The translations under genes and the position numbers were made by a program. The notes beneath the pieces were generated by a model. That model did not search any database. It was not told where the DNA came from and saw only the letters and a program-made list of their open reading frames with translations. Of a stretch of 64,000 nucleotides of DNA, positions 1 to 11,100 are shown piece after piece; the first letter of the stretch is position 1, and every line of letters begins with the position of its first letter. The DNA is from Euryodendron excelsum (lineage: Eukaryota > Streptophyta > Magnoliopsida > Ericales > Pentaphylacaceae): the NCBI GenBank assembly GCA_033060915.1, contig CM065397.1, positions 35,895,001 through 35,959,000 of the forward strand, written 5' to 3'.

Positions 1-521
1 ATAGCGCGTCCTAAATGCGGTTTTGGGTATGTCGGACTCCCTTACCTTTAGCTGATGGTATCCTGATCTCAGGTCTATCTTAGAAAAGTACGTTGCTCCT
101 CTGAGTTGATCAAACAAGTCATCGATTCTTGGGAGTGGATATCTATTCTTAATGGTAACCTTGTTCAACTGCCGATAGTCTACACATAACCTGAGGGTTC
201 CATCTTTCTTTTCACAAATAACACTGGTACTCCCCAGGGCGTTGTGCTAGGACAGATATACTCTTTCTCCAATAACTCATCCAAATGGGTCTTTAGTTTT
301 TTAAGTTCGGCCAGGGCCATCCTATAGGGTGTAATGGATATAGGAGTTGTTCCTGGATATAACTCAATTATGAATTCTATTTCACGATCTGGGGGAATTC
401 CAAGTAAATCCTTGCGAAATACATCAAGGAACTCATTTACCACAGGTAATTGCTTAGTCTCGATCAAGCTCTCACTCTTTTCTGACAAAGCGTTAAAAAA
501 GCAGAAACACCCTTCTGCCAT
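1..521 (-). pseudogene. Reverse transcriptase, N-terminal part (element C)
   Basis: Would copy retrotransposon RNA into cDNA. The translated minus strand at 521-206 gives the region ahead of and into RT, including the segment [13 protein letters not shown] that is typical of Ty3/gypsy RT. At about 205 the frame is lost through a one-base deletion and the ORF ends at 180. The next frame continues with a recognisable [15 protein letters not shown] stretch and, further left, a segment of the kind ending [13 protein letters not shown], down to the window edge. The catalytic YxDD box is not in the window. The frame at 521 is the same as that of the protease and zinc knuckle to its right, so this is one decayed gag-pol reading frame. 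Non-functional as it stands. Confidence 0.85.
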
Positions 522-767
522 CTTCTATCGTTCTCGAAGAGACACAAGAGGTTGTACCAAGTTCGTGCCCTTTTCCTCTGGAAAACATACCATACATCCA
601 CTAGGATGCCATAAAGTCAATGTCTTCTAACAGCAATCCATGACTACTTTATTCTTTGCTAACTAATCCATTCCTAGGATTACATTAAATCTCTTCATGT
701 CTATTTGGACCAAATCGACTTAAAATTCAAAGATACCTATCCACATACTATTGGATGGACATCCTAC

Positions 768-1142
768 TCATACCACAACTGTTCCACTAGTGGGTGTTTG
801 AATGCTAAGTGGTATAGCTAGCACTTCAGTGGGCAATTCTAGATTATCTACACATTTCTTAGAGATGAATGAATGCATAACTCCTAAATCAAACAATACT
901 GTGACCCATGAGTTATAAAGTAAGATCATACCTTCAATAACAGTAATAGGGTTCTCACAGTTTCCTCTGGTCATATGAATGGTGAACATCTGGGGTGCAC
1001 TGGTATTATCGACTTGTTTCCCTTTATTTGCCCCTTTTGGGTTCACCCGATTAGAATTAAACGAGGTGGTTGCAAGTCTTCCTACTGTAGTTTGTTGGGA
1101 CATCAAAGTGGAGGCAGCTGGGAAATTTCGAGTTAGCAACAC
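768..1142 (-). pseudogene. Retroviral-type aspartic protease (element C)
   Basis: Would cleave the gag-pol polyprotein. The 124-residue open stretch contains VLFDLGVMHSFIS, which aligns with the family signature D-[ST]-G-A-[ST]-HSFIS. The catalytic triplet D-S/T-G has become D-L-G and the following A-S/T has become V-M, so the active site is lost. Upstream in the same frame is the zinc knuckle, separated only by a stop. Downstream, 207 codons away in the same frame, is RT. The match is clear at the HSFIS core but weak elsewhere. Confidence 0.75.
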
Positions 1143-2213
1143 TTATGGAGGTAATAGGTTGCCATAATCGTTCCCATTTCTCATTATCTGAGGGCAATCT
1201 CTTTTAAAATGCCCTTTCTGGTTGCAATTATAGCAAATAGGTTCGTCCTCTGATGTTCTCCTAGAATTGGAAGCATAGGGTTGGTATCTCAAGTTTGGGC
1301 ATCTAGCGTTGCTAAAGCTAGAGGAACTTATCATATTTCAGCTAGAATCCCTCCGACTTATTGCTTATTACTATCCATCTAGTTCTTGTTCTATTAACAT
1401 GGCTCGGTCAACGATTTCATAAAACTGTTGACCCATGAAAGCAACAACTTGAGACCAAATTGCAAGTCTCAATCCTTTAAGAAACCTTTAGGTTTTCCTT
1501 TCCTCTGTGGACATGAAATCTAGGGTAAATCTAGACAACTCCAAGAATGTGGCCACGTACTAACTCACTATCCTGTTATTTTGTTGTAGCTGCATAAATT
1601 CCTCCATCTTTGCATCCTTCACTATCTCTAAAAAATAGTGGTCATGGAAAAGATCCACAAACTCGTCCCAGGTTAAGTTTCTCACATCTCTCATGTGTTT
1701 CACAAAATCTGACCAAAAATATGCCCCTCCTTCGAGACAGTAAGTTGCGAACTCTACCTAATATAGAAAAGGTACGTACATAAGGTGCTTAAGTAAATAC
1801 AAATAATCCCACTTAACACCCTCTAATTCACTTCTCCATCTACAACTACTCAAAACATGAAGGATCGCGAACACTAATACGACCACTACTAGAAGAAGAT
1901 ATACATAAAATAACCATAACCATGCTACATACTCTTGCCTAGATCACATACACATCTCCTTCTCTGGCTCTTCATCACTATCAGATACATTTATCACTGG
2001 GGTGTTGGATACCATGGGTATAACAAGACTAGCTACTGGGGTAGGGTCATCCACAGACATCTCGGGAGTCAGTGGGTGATACTCGAGAGATGGTGGCTGG
2101 AAAGTAAGAGGTAGTGTCGTAGGCACGGTAGACTGTTGTCCTTGTGTAGCGGGGTATGGTGGGTATGGCTCAGGGTGTCCTTGAACTCCCAGAATAGGTA
2201 ACCCCCTAGACAA
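1143..2213 (-). pseudogene. Gag with CCHC zinc knuckle (element C)
   Basis: Would form the virus-like particle shell and bind the element RNA. The N-terminal 89 residues (2213-1944) are proline-rich and end in an acidic stretch. The middle (about 1335-1900) has several stops, but on the minus strand it still shows segments of the retrotransposon gag domain, for example WDEFVDLFHDHYF and DAKMEEFMQLQQ. The C-terminal part (1334-1143) carries CYNCNQKGHFKRDC, a perfect C-X2-C-X4-H-X4-C knuckle. Positions 2213, 1334, 1142 and 521 share one frame, so gag and pol were originally continuous. The true start may lie further right, closer to the PBS at 2600. Confidence 0.8.
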
Positions 2214-2582
2214 CTACATGCTTAGTATCAGATGTTGATACTCAACAGAACTCCTCAAGATCTTTGTGACCTCATGAACTATTTCTTTCAAAGAAGTCAC
2301 CCTGTGTCAAATAATGGAGTCCTGAACACTCCTAAGAAGGTCTCCGCATTGCTGAGAAACTCCTGCTATCTCAGCCTTAAGAAGAGCCTTGGCCTGGTTA
2401 TTAGTCACTGCTCTACGGTTATCCATTATGTTACCCTCGACTTCAAGTGATGCATAAGCAAATCATCCCATACTGATAGATTCATATGCACACGACAGTT
2501 AGAATTAGCACTCAATCGATACTATAGAGGCAACGTAAACGATGTGTTCTACATGTAAGATGTTAAATTCCCAAATGACCTA

Positions 2583-2600
2583 AACCATGCTCTAATACCA
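2583..2600 (-). other. Primer binding site of element C (Met-tRNA type)
   Basis: On the minus strand, five bases after the LTR end TGACA, the sequence reads TGGTATTAGAGCATGG. This matches the widespread plant PBS TGGTATCAGAGC for initiator Met tRNA with one C-to-T change. Its position directly inside the LTR fixes the orientation of the element and the LTR boundary. Confidence 0.85.
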
Positions 2601-2605
2601 ACTTT

Positions 2606-4606
2606 TGTCACGACCCACTTCACTCTCTCTAGGTCAGGACAAGGGGGTTTAGGGGTTAAGGGGTTAAAGATAACAATATTTCATAAGTATAAATCTCAAC
2701 ACAAATCAAAAAGTCATGTTTATTATTACAACACAAAAGAAGGCTAGTGGAATACTGTTTTCAAGTCTCAATATAATTATAGCCCAAAAGAGACAATTAA
2801 CTCATATTTTCCCAAAGAGACAATATAGCAGTGGGACCCATTTTTGTATTCATTTCCTTGGAAAACTCGTTGAAGCCTTAACTCCTGAAAAATGTCCCAT
2901 AAGATAGGAGTGAGCTATGAAGCCCAATAGGAATTTCATGACTTCCATAATGCATTAGTTTAAATGCAATGTAGTAAAAAAGGAATGATATTACATGCAT
3001 AAGTCCCTCATAGTTTCCTTTTATCAATACCAGGATCTTACAGGTATGTCCTGTCGGGCCAATTCAAGCCAATAGGTTCACCCATGATACTCCTCCTTTA
3101 TCAATTGTGAATCTCATTCAAGATCATCTAGCTCGTATTAAGTTCAATGAAAGCTGACTCGTGGCAGCCTTGTGTACCAGATGGTCAGGTTTCATCTATA
3201 ATATAATTTTGGGGTCATTTCACATTCCGGTTATTCCTCCCTTATTCCTCCCCAGTAATGCAAGCAATCTCATGATGCAACTTTGAAATCATTATAGCAA
3301 ACATATATCGATAAAGTAGTTAACAAAATATTTAATAGAATGGCAATGAGCATGTATCTTAGAAAATTCATAGTTTCCTACTCTTATGATATTTCCAGAT
3401 CAAGTTGTCTCTTATTCACGTATTATCTGTTTGGACAAATAGCCGATAGTTAGCCTTCTTGTTCGATTATTGGTAATTACCACAATTACCTATATTCTCG
3501 GAGTTCCAAGGATGCAATTCTTATAATCAGTTGAGTAATGTTAAATAAAGGAAATAATCATAATACAATGGGTATTTGGTGGGGTTAGTCATTGAAAATC
3601 TTTCTCGTCTCCCGTCAGGGATGGAATTACCCAGTGTTGGAACCAAAAGGGATTATCTGGAACTTATGCTGGGAGGTCCAGTGACCCCTACTCTCCCATT
3701 TCTGGGTTCCTCATATTTTTTGAGGTATCTCAGCAAAATTTCATATTGTTCCCTTTATTATTGTATTTTATATGATTTCCTATATCAAAACAGTGTTTTT
3801 AATCCATAAAAAAATATATAACTATCAAACAATTGCAGAAAAATAGGGGAAGGCCTGATTTAGTGTCACCAATACACCATAAAAAGTTTAGGTCGAGACA
3901 ACATGGGACGTGCCCTCATGCACCACCAGCCGCGCATGAGGAAGGAAGGTAGTGCCTTCATCTTCTTCCTCGCGAGGCTGGGGGCTTCCCTCGCCGATTT
4001 TCATCAATCTGTGGTCCTCCTAGCCATGCATGTGTGTTCGAGAGATAGGTATGGACCTAGGCTATACTCTTATGGCTAGAGCTCGACCAACGATGGCCGG
4101 AGGTGGCCGTTATGGCTGAAAAAGCTCAGCCGCATAGAGGAACCCTAGGGTTCCAGACTTGCAACTAAGCTTTTGAGCCTCTTCCCATGATTTTCTTGAG
4201 ATGTGTCCTTCATGAAAGTTGTTCCTAACATCGACACGAAGAAGATCCAACCTGTCTTGTAGAAAATGGTGGCCGGAGTTAGGTGTGTTCTCGTTATTTT
4301 CGGTGAAGCTGCCATTCCAGGGCCATTCTGGTGCATGCATAGAGGTGTGAGGCCTTTCTAAGACTCCTTGGAGGTCTAAGAGGAGCCTCATGCCCCTGTG
4401 ATAGGCCTCAGGCCCTGGTTTGAACATTATTGTTCAACTCAACCATGTAACACTCACCAACTTCTCTTTGGTTTTGCTGCCGCAGCTACGACAGGGATGG
4501 AGGCAGGGTTTTGGTGGGTTTAGGGTGGTAAAGGGGTGAGGGATAGGTCCGTACCTGGCTTAGCTGGTTCCCTTCTCTTTCTCTCTCCCTGACTTTCTCT
4601 TCTCCG

Positions 4607-4640
<34 letters not shown>

Positions 4641-4725
4641 ACGGCTCTCTCTCTCTGTAGTTCGAACAACCAAGGTGGGGGAAGTGGGCTTGGTCAGCTG
4701 TGTGGGGGTGTTTCCCCGCATGGTT

Positions 4726-4764
<39 letters not shown>

Positions 4765-5405
4765 ATATATATATATGTGTATAGCCAATTAAAAGCTGGC
4801 TTGCAAGCATAATATATATATAGTGTGCGGTTATGGTTTATGCTTGTGTATGTGTGGGAGTTACTCCTACGGGCTCTCTCTCTCTCTCTCTCTCTAAAAC
4901 TAACCACTAAGTTGGCTTAATATGTATGTATGGTATGTGGGTGCAAGGTGTGGTGTTATGTGTGTGTTATTTATTCATGTATTAACATAGTGTAACTTTA
5001 TAATAAAGGCACTAGCTAGATGTATATACGTATACATTAAAGGGGTTGATGTAGCCAAGGGGTGTTTTCTATAAGCATGGATTCGGTCACCCCGCCTACA
5101 AATGGTGTTTTAATAAAATGCATGTAATGTTAGTGTAATGGCCTAAGAACATAAGGCTTGCATGCAATATTTGAATCTATTTAAATATGCCATATTTGGG
5201 GCCCATATGAAATCTTAATTAATGGTAGAAGAGCCGGTTTATGGCTTAGATGCTTCCTGGCACTACTATGTGCGGGTACGATGTCGTACCGGGTTTTATT
5301 ATCGAACTATGGTTTAAAAAAAATTCCAAGCCTAATTTCTGGGTGACGGTAGTTCTCGTTCTATTAGGATATAATGTAGTCAATTAGAAAATCACGGATA
5401 TTACA
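2606..5405 (-). repeat. 5' LTR of element C (2.8 kb)
   Basis: Bounded by TGTCACGACCC (plus strand, left) and GGATATTACA (right), so on the minus strand it runs from TGTAATATCC to GGTCGTGACA with the standard TG...CA ends. It holds CT/GA microsatellites at about 4598-4765 and 4875-4897 and TATA-rich sequence next to them. The open frames inside it (for example 4110-4427) have no protein similarity that I recognise and are probably chance. A related LTR in the opposite orientation is at 36985-40031. Confidence 0.8.
4598..4765. repeat. (CT)n/(GA)n microsatellites in the C LTR
   Basis: Long runs of CT dinucleotides with a few interruptions, followed by a short TA run. Comparable GA runs occur in the related LTR at 37840-37875 and 37975-38010, so the microsatellite appears to be an LTR family trait near the promoter and not a random expansion. 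Confidence 0.9.
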
Positions 5406-5406
5406 A

Positions 5407-5508
5407 CATTGCTCATTGCAACACGAGATCGGTTGGGGCTTTACTTCCTTGGAGGTAGTAGTAGGAGGTGTGGTCGAGGGCCAGGAGGTTGTTGACCAGT
5501 GGCGCTAA
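5407..5508 (+). pseudogene. PMD gene fragment of element D, left piece
   Basis: The frame beginning TGC TCA at 5411 gives a peptide containing LEVVVGGVVEGQEVVDQWR. It aligns with FEVVVGGYAVGQEVVNLWR of the A1 PMD gene (26313-26370). The piece begins where element C inserted and ends where element B inserted. The last five bases, GCTAA, are one copy of the element B target duplication. Confidence 0.75.
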
Positions 5509-6124
5509 TGTGGCGCCCCGTTTTTTTTAAACCAAGCCCTTTTGGCTTAGGAAGAAGCATAGTACTCTCATTAGAACTCATCCTCCTAGAAGGACAAATG
5601 TGACGGGGTTTGAATTTTCGAAATGGAATTGATTAGGGCTTTTTGAAAAGGTCTTTAGAGTCACCACCTAACATATTTAAAAAAGTGTTAGGTCATCTCC
5701 ACCAAGTAAAATCCGAGGGTTAAACTTAGGTTCTGGAAAGTGTTTTTGAAAGATGTCCTCATGAGAGGGTTTTAGAAAGTAACAACCCTAAAAATGTTGG
5801 AAAGCCCTTTTGAAACTTGACTCCAGTTTTGGTCTTTGAAATAGAAATTCTTAAATCCGAGGGTTGGTTACGTGTATTGAAGATGTCCTAAGACTATCAC
5901 CCTACCTCACCTTTGCAATACCTATATGTCTATTCACCTATTACTCACCTAATTATGACTCAATGGTTACCTATGTAATGTTATCCACTTCGAAAACAAA
6001 GTTTGAAAACTAGTTTGAAAGATGGAATTGAGTTTGAAAAATAGTTATGGAATTGGGAATTTAAAAGGGTTGTGGAATTGAAAATTTGAAAATGATTGTG
6101 GAATTTGAAATTTAAAAAGGGTTG

Positions 6125-6205
6125 TGACTACACCCTATGAAGGGTTGCCTACGTACCTCCTTAAAGAGGATCAGGTTATCTGTAGTCAGACAATAGTCCG
6201 AAAGA
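6125..6205 (-). ncRNA. Conserved hairpin module, B 3' LTR copy
   Basis: On the minus strand it has a stem CGGAC/GTCTG (one G-T pair), then TCCT-CTTTA-AGGA, then GGCAACCCT-TCAT-AGGGTG. The last stem is one base pair longer than in family A because a T and its pairing A were gained together. The enclosing stem (GACC/GGTC in family A) is disrupted here. Confidence 0.5.
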
Positions 6206-7914
6206 GTTGGAATTTTAAAATGGGTTTCTATTTCTAGAAAGTTTTCATTTTTAGAAAGTTTCCTTTTCAGGAAAATGTGAGTTTGAAAGTATTTCCTTTT
6301 CAGAAAAGTTGGACTTTGAAAATGTTTCCTTTTTAAGAATGTTGATTTGATTTCAAAATGTTTCATTTTCAAGAAGACTTGATTTGAAAATATTTCCTTT
6401 TCAGGAAGATTTGATTTGATTTTGAAATGTTTCCTTTTTAGGAACATTTGATTTGATTTAAAAAAATTGAGATTTGATTTGAAAAGATTAGTTTTGAAAA
6501 AGATTTTATTTGAGAATTTTGAAAAGATTTTATTTCCTTTTTGGAAAATATTTGTTTCCTTTTTTTAAAAAAGATTTCATTTGTTTCTTTCAGAAAGATT
6601 TGAAAAGATTTGGAAGATTTAAAAGAGTTTGGAAAGATTTGGAAAGGTTTTGTTTCCTTTTTTGAAAAAGATTTGAATTGCTAGAAAAAGATAAGTTTGG
6701 ATTGTTTCCAAAATGGGAGGAGTTGATTTAGGGTTTAAATTTGGAAGGTTCCAAAAATGAGTGATTTGATGGATTTGAAATAGAAGGTTTTGATTCAATT
6801 GATTTAAAAAGAAAAGTTTGAAAAGGAAAGGTTTGATTGATTCGAAAATTGAGGGTTTTGAAAAAGGTTATGATTTTGGTTTGAAAAAGGAAGGTTTCTA
6901 AGTTGGCAAAAATAAGATTTTCCTACGATTGGGCTTCTAGGGTTTTAACAAACACCAATTTTGTAAATGGTTTGAAAAACGAATTTTTGAAAACATGTTT
7001 TAGGGTTCGAAATCCTAACTTGAATTTTAGACATCCAAATGAATATCGCACTTTGTCTAAAGCCATTCTAGCCATTAGAAGGCAAGAATCACTTTAAGCT
7101 CGTGACTTGAAAAACAACAAAAGCACAGGGCTAAAAATATAGACCTTTTAGGGTCATTTTGAATGTCACACATTTCTCGAAACAACCCTAATCATGAAAG
7201 GAGTAGGATCATTTTGAGATCGTGTTTTTGAAAAGAAAATAAGATAGGCTATTAGAAGCCATTTCAAATGTCACACTTTCTAGAAAAACCCTAACCATGA
7301 AAAGGGTTAGGATCAACCTAGAATTGTGATTTTTGAGAAAAAAAAAACCTTGAAGATGGTTTTTAGGGATAAAGAGATGACAAAAATGCAAATGTATGAC
7401 AACGATAGTAACGAAATGAATCATACAAGGCTAGGTATCACCACATTTCAAGAGGGCCCTACGGCCATGCTGTGAGGCGAGTGAAGTTAAGAAGGGAGTC
7501 CTAATCGGTAGTCCCCTCTCGTCCACTCTTGACATAGACCTAGTATCCTCTTGTTCCAGGCATACAAGAAAGGGGGGTTTAGAAGATAGGGGTTAAAAAT
7601 GAGAAAAACCTAAGTGGGCTCGAAAGGAGAAGAGAGAGTGGGGAATACAGAAAGGTAAATGGAGGATTACCTTGTCTCGTTTCTTCTTTCTTTGATGGAG
7701 GCTTGGACCTTGGTCTTAAGAAGACGTCGGAAGCTTCCGGGCAACAAGGCATACCTTCGGTGGAGCTTGGAGGCTAAGGCTTCAGAACTTCGGGCTAGGG
7801 CTTAGCCAGCGGGACTAAGAGAGAGAGAGAAAGAGAAAAAGAGAGAGACGGCTCCGAAAGCTGTTTGGAACAAAGGGGGAGAGTTTCTAGATAATTTTTT
7901 GACCCAAAACAGTT

Positions 7915-7935
7915 GGGGGGGGGGGGGGGGGGGGG
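7915..7935 (+). repeat. Poly-G run of 21
   Basis: Twenty-one consecutive G just upstream (in + coordinates) of the B LTR TATA region. The inverted copy at about 42805-42825 has only ordinary C-rich sequence here (CTCCCCTCACTG), so the run is private to this LTR. It could be a genuine slippage expansion or a sequencing or assembly artefact. Confidence 0.9.
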
Positions 7936-8339
7936 AGATTTGTATTTATCGTGCAAAAATGGGGTAGATGTGCACCACTCCTAGTGGCGCACGCCTTAGG
8001 TTTGGTCGTGTGCCATTAAGAGTGTCGTAGGCTCATTTATAAAGACTGAAAAAAAGGCAGAATACAGGGTTGTTGGGTGCTAGTCGATTTGTTACCACTT
8101 TTAATAGTTTGGGGGGTTGGTGTGCACCTCTAAAAATGGCTCAAGGCTAAAAATTGGTCATGCTTCACTCAAAGTGGAGCAAGGAGGTTCTGGTTTGAAA
8201 AGAAAAGTGTCGGACGATTGGGCCGGGCCAGAAATTGAAGGGGATACTTTGGAAATTGTCTCGAAGGTTGCCAGTTTGATTCCTAGAGCCGATGTGGTTG
8301 CAGAGAGCGACTAGATCACGGTCACATCATCCCAGGAGC

Positions 8340-8572
8340 TCTAAGGTTGACCAAGATTGACTGGGGTTGACTGGGTTAACTAGAGTTGACTATGGTTGAC
8401 CAAAGATGACTAGGGTTAACCAAGGTTTATTGGGGTTAACCAGAGTTTGACTGGGGTTGACCAGAGTTAACTGGGGTGATCAAAGTTGACTGGGATGACC
8501 AGAGTTGATCGGGGTTAACCAAAGTTGACTAGGGTGACCAGAGTTGACTGGAGTTTACCAGGGTTGACTGGG
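8340..8572 (-). promoter_or_regulatory. W-box array in B LTR (3' copy)
   Basis: About 235 bp of degenerate repeats of the form GGTTGACC-AGAG-TTGACT. I count eleven TTGAC[C/T] cores, the binding site of WRKY transcription factors. The array lies in U3, about 395 bp upstream of the TATA region on the element strand. Two other B LTR copies have the array at the same distance. Confidence 0.65.
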
Positions 8573-9219
8573 GGGGTTATCGATTTGATACCCAGAGCCG
8601 ATATGGTTTCCTAGAGCATTTGGATGCCTAGGGGCAAAATAGTCATTTTGACTAGCGAACCTTCAGAAAAGGACCGTGGTTCACTGGATGGCACTAGACA
8701 TACCAAACCATTTAGGGACGGCGTAGAAAAGTGGTCCTATCGTTCTGAGGACTTGGTACTTTCTCAAAGAACACGCCGAGCCCACTAAGGGCAAAATGGT
8801 CATTTTTCAATGAGACAGGCTAGTAGGCGTTGGTGTTGACCAATCTGGATCTAGTCTGGACTTCTATCTGAGGAATTGGTACTTTTCGGTGGACAGGTTT
8901 GAAAGGGTATTACCGCCTTGAGGGATAAACCTTTTCGAAAGTCGTGTCGGACTTGGACGGTCTTTCGTTCTTGAGGGGTTTGTGCTTTCTTAAGAAACAT
9001 GCCAGACTTGGACAGCCTTCCATTCTTGAGGGTTTTTTGTTTTCTCAAGGAACATGCTGGACTAGCGGACATTCTATATTAGCGGGCTAACAGGCACCAG
9101 AAGTGAACTGCTCTTTCATCTCGCGGACTTCAGTACTTTCCAAAGATGAGTGTGAAAGAAGCTTTATTGATCCAGGGAATAAACTTTCCCAGTGATCGTG
9201 CCGTACTAGGTTGAATGGT

Positions 9220-9420
9220 ATCAATTCATTCTTTATATTTTTTTATATTAGTTAAGTATTAATATAAAAAAATATAAAGAATAAATATATAAATTAATAT
9301 AAAGGGTATATAAGGGAGGATCTAGAGCGGGTAGTGGGAGTTGAACCCGCATCATTAGCTTGGAAGGCTAGGGGTTATAGTCACCGTCAATTTAGCATTT
9401 TTAACGTCTCTAACCTATAG
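9220..9420 (-). other. trnG-UCC: Plastid-derived insertion with trnG-UCC exon 2
   Basis: About 200 bp present only in this B LTR; the other two copies read straight through (around 41308 and 41705). On the minus strand 9373-9326 is a 48-nt sequence from CCCTAGCCTTCCAAGCTAA through TGCGGGTTC to TACCCGCT. This is the length and sequence of exon 2 of the plastid glycine tRNA (UCC), with a few substitutions. It is preceded by CTATAAC, a suitable group II intron 3' end, and followed by an AT-rich spacer with a perfect inverted repeat. The acceptor strand half (exon 1) is absent, so it is not a working tRNA gene. Recognition is from memory of the plastid gene; a search would settle plastid versus mitochondrial source. 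Confidence 0.8.
9228..9282. repeat. Perfect 23-bp inverted repeat (stem-loop)
   Basis: Arms 9228-9250 and 9260-9282 are perfect complements with a 9-base loop, all A/T except one G-C pair at the base region. It lies within the plastid-like insertion, downstream of trnG on that strand. Such stem-loops are common in plastid intergenic spacers, where they act in transcript 3' end formation. Confidence 0.85.
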
Positions 9421-9703
9421 TCAATGAGGGATCAACTTTCTCGAATGACGAGACAATTGGATTTGATTTTGAATTTGAATGGACTTATCGTCTTATGGAA
9501 AACGTGACGGGCTGGATTGGATTGACTAATGCACTAGGGGCATTCTGGTTATTTTGCCTCTATTGGGCCCATGGGCTCACGAAGGGGTTGACAGATTGGA
9601 TTGGATTTGGAAAGCCGGTTTGGGCTTGAGTATGCTTCTGTTGTTTTCTAGGTGATTCTAGTTGGACCAAAGATAGCCGTCTAGCCAAAATAGGGTGCTA
9701 ATT

Positions 9704-9722
9704 GCTGCCCCTAATTTTTTGT
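9704..9722 (-). other. Polypurine tract of element B
   Basis: On the minus strand the sequence ends AAAAAATTAGGGGCAGC directly before the 3' LTR, the standard plus-strand primer position. The family A counterpart is AGAAAAAGAGGGGCAGC. Confidence 0.7.
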
Positions 9723-10789
9723 CTTTGCTTGCCAGAGACAGAAAATGATAAAGTAAGGGCCCTATTTGGGTTGCGAGGTGATCAAAGGGACCAAAGTTGA
9801 TGAATTTGGAAACTGATTTTTGAAGTTGAAGATGATTTTTTAAATGACTTTTTTTTTTCTTGGACAAAAAGTTTGGAAAACCTTTGAAAGCATTTTTAAA
9901 TGGGGCTTTTGAAGGGAAAGCTGGGGAAGCCAGACATTTGAATTGGATAGAAACTTTTTCAAGGGAAAAGTTTTAAACATCAGAAACTTGATTTGAAACG
10001 GGGCTTTTGAAAGAGGAAGCTCGAGAAATCGAGATTTTTGAACTTGAACCTTTTTGGAGAAAAAGCTTCAGAAAATTTTTGAGATAGTTCTAAAACGGGA
10101 CTTTTGAAGGGGAAAGCCCAAGAAACTGGGGTTCAGAAACTTTGACTTTTTGCACAAAAGTTTAGAAAACCTTTAAAACAGGGCTTTTGAAGGAGAAAGC
10201 CGGGAAAACCTTAACAAGTACATTTTTTGAAGGAAAAAGTTAGAAAACTTAGACTTGAACTTTTTTTCTTTTGCAAAAGGAGAAAGCCCAGGAAACCCCG
10301 TCATTTTGGAGGAAAAGTTTTAAGAAACCGATAGGATTGATTTTGAATTTTAAACTTTTAAGGAAAGAGTTTGGGAAACCAATATTTGATTTTTTTTTTT
10401 TAAATAAACTTTTGAAGGATAAAGTTTGAAACCAAGATTTGAATTGTTTTGTTTTTTTTGGATGTAGGATTTGAAATTTTTGAAGTAAACTTTTGAAGGA
10501 TAAAGTTTGAAACTATGATTGAATTTTGAAGTAAACTTTTGAAGGAAAAAGTTTGAAACAAGGAACTTTTTGAGGATAAAAGTTTAGAAAATCGGGAATT
10601 GGAACCCAACTTTTTGAGGATCAAAAGTATAGAAAACCAGTAATGATTTTGAAGCCAACTTTTTGATGATTAAAAGTTTAAGAAACCTTTGAAATTGATT
10701 TTTAAATTTTAAAAATTTTGAGGAAAAGTCTAAGAAACCTAGAAAATAATTTTGAAAATGATTTTGAAGGACCCCTTTTTTTTATACAT

Positions 10790-11100
10790 ACTTCTTACCT
10801 ATCGATGAACCCTTATCGGGTCTCTTTCTTCCTGTCTTGTCTTTAGGATGGCTGGCAAGGGGGATGATGATTTATGTAACAAGTGATCGCTGAACTGATA
10901 GCGACAAGATCTACTTTTGGCCAAGGATAGGACTAGCATTGCTATCATTCGAGTTAATGGAGGCGACCAGTACACTCGGGTGATCGTACTGGGAATCCAT
11001 TGAGCCAGGTTTTGTTGAGGTGGAGTGTGAGAAACTGCAGAGTTGGCCTGGAGGGGATGGAATTGTAGTGTGAGCTATTCCTTCTTGTCCTCCTTACTCT
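10790..11100 (+). pseudogene. Possible start of an antisense gene in element B
   Basis: At 10822-10850 a pyrimidine-rich stretch ends in TTTAG and is followed by GATGGCTGGCAAGG, in the same layout as the A1 PMD gene (TTTTCAG then GATGGCAGATG at 24831). Beyond the first few codons the sequence does not align with PMD and meets stops quickly. It may be the start of a captured gene that was later deleted or replaced. Weak evidence. Confidence 0.3.

Larger units (their letters stand above)
1..5405 (-). mobile_element. Element C: Ty3/gypsy LTR retrotransposon, 5' part
   Basis: Minus-strand element entering from the left edge. Reading leftward on the minus strand it has a 5' LTR (2606-5405), a primer binding site directly after it, a gag region, a zinc knuckle, a protease and the start of reverse transcriptase. 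The order gag-PR-RT with no integrase before RT is that of Ty3/gypsy. The single gag-pol frame and Met-tRNA-type PBS fit a chromovirus such as the Del/Tekay group, which is an inference. The LTR outer end reads TGTAATATCC on the minus strand. The next five bases, 5406-5410, would be the target duplication. The 3' half and 3' LTR lie outside the window. It sits in PMD coding sequence of element D. Confidence 0.85.
5509..9703 (-). repeat. 3' LTR of element B
   Basis: Begins TGTGGCGCC on the plus strand and ends just before the polypurine tract of the internal region. It is similar along its length to 16306-18193, 40032-41435 and, inverted, 41436-50180. From left to right it holds a hairpin module (about 6125-6205), a purine-rich low-complexity tract (6200-6900), a GA-rich leader, a degraded TATA (about 7943), a W-box array (8340-8572) and a 200-bp plastid-like insertion (9220-9420). 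The ORFs within it are chance frames. Confidence 0.85.

Noticed and set aside
4110..4427. 105-codon frame in the C LTR
   Set aside because: Lies wholly inside an LTR, has a second overlapping frame, and shows no domain motif.
6200..6900. Possible satellite or CRISPR-like array
   Set aside because: Units are too degenerate and have no spacers; it is LTR low-complexity sequence in a plant genome.
9326..9373. Functional tRNA-Gly gene
   Set aside because: Only exon 2 and intron end are present; the 5' half of the tRNA is missing.
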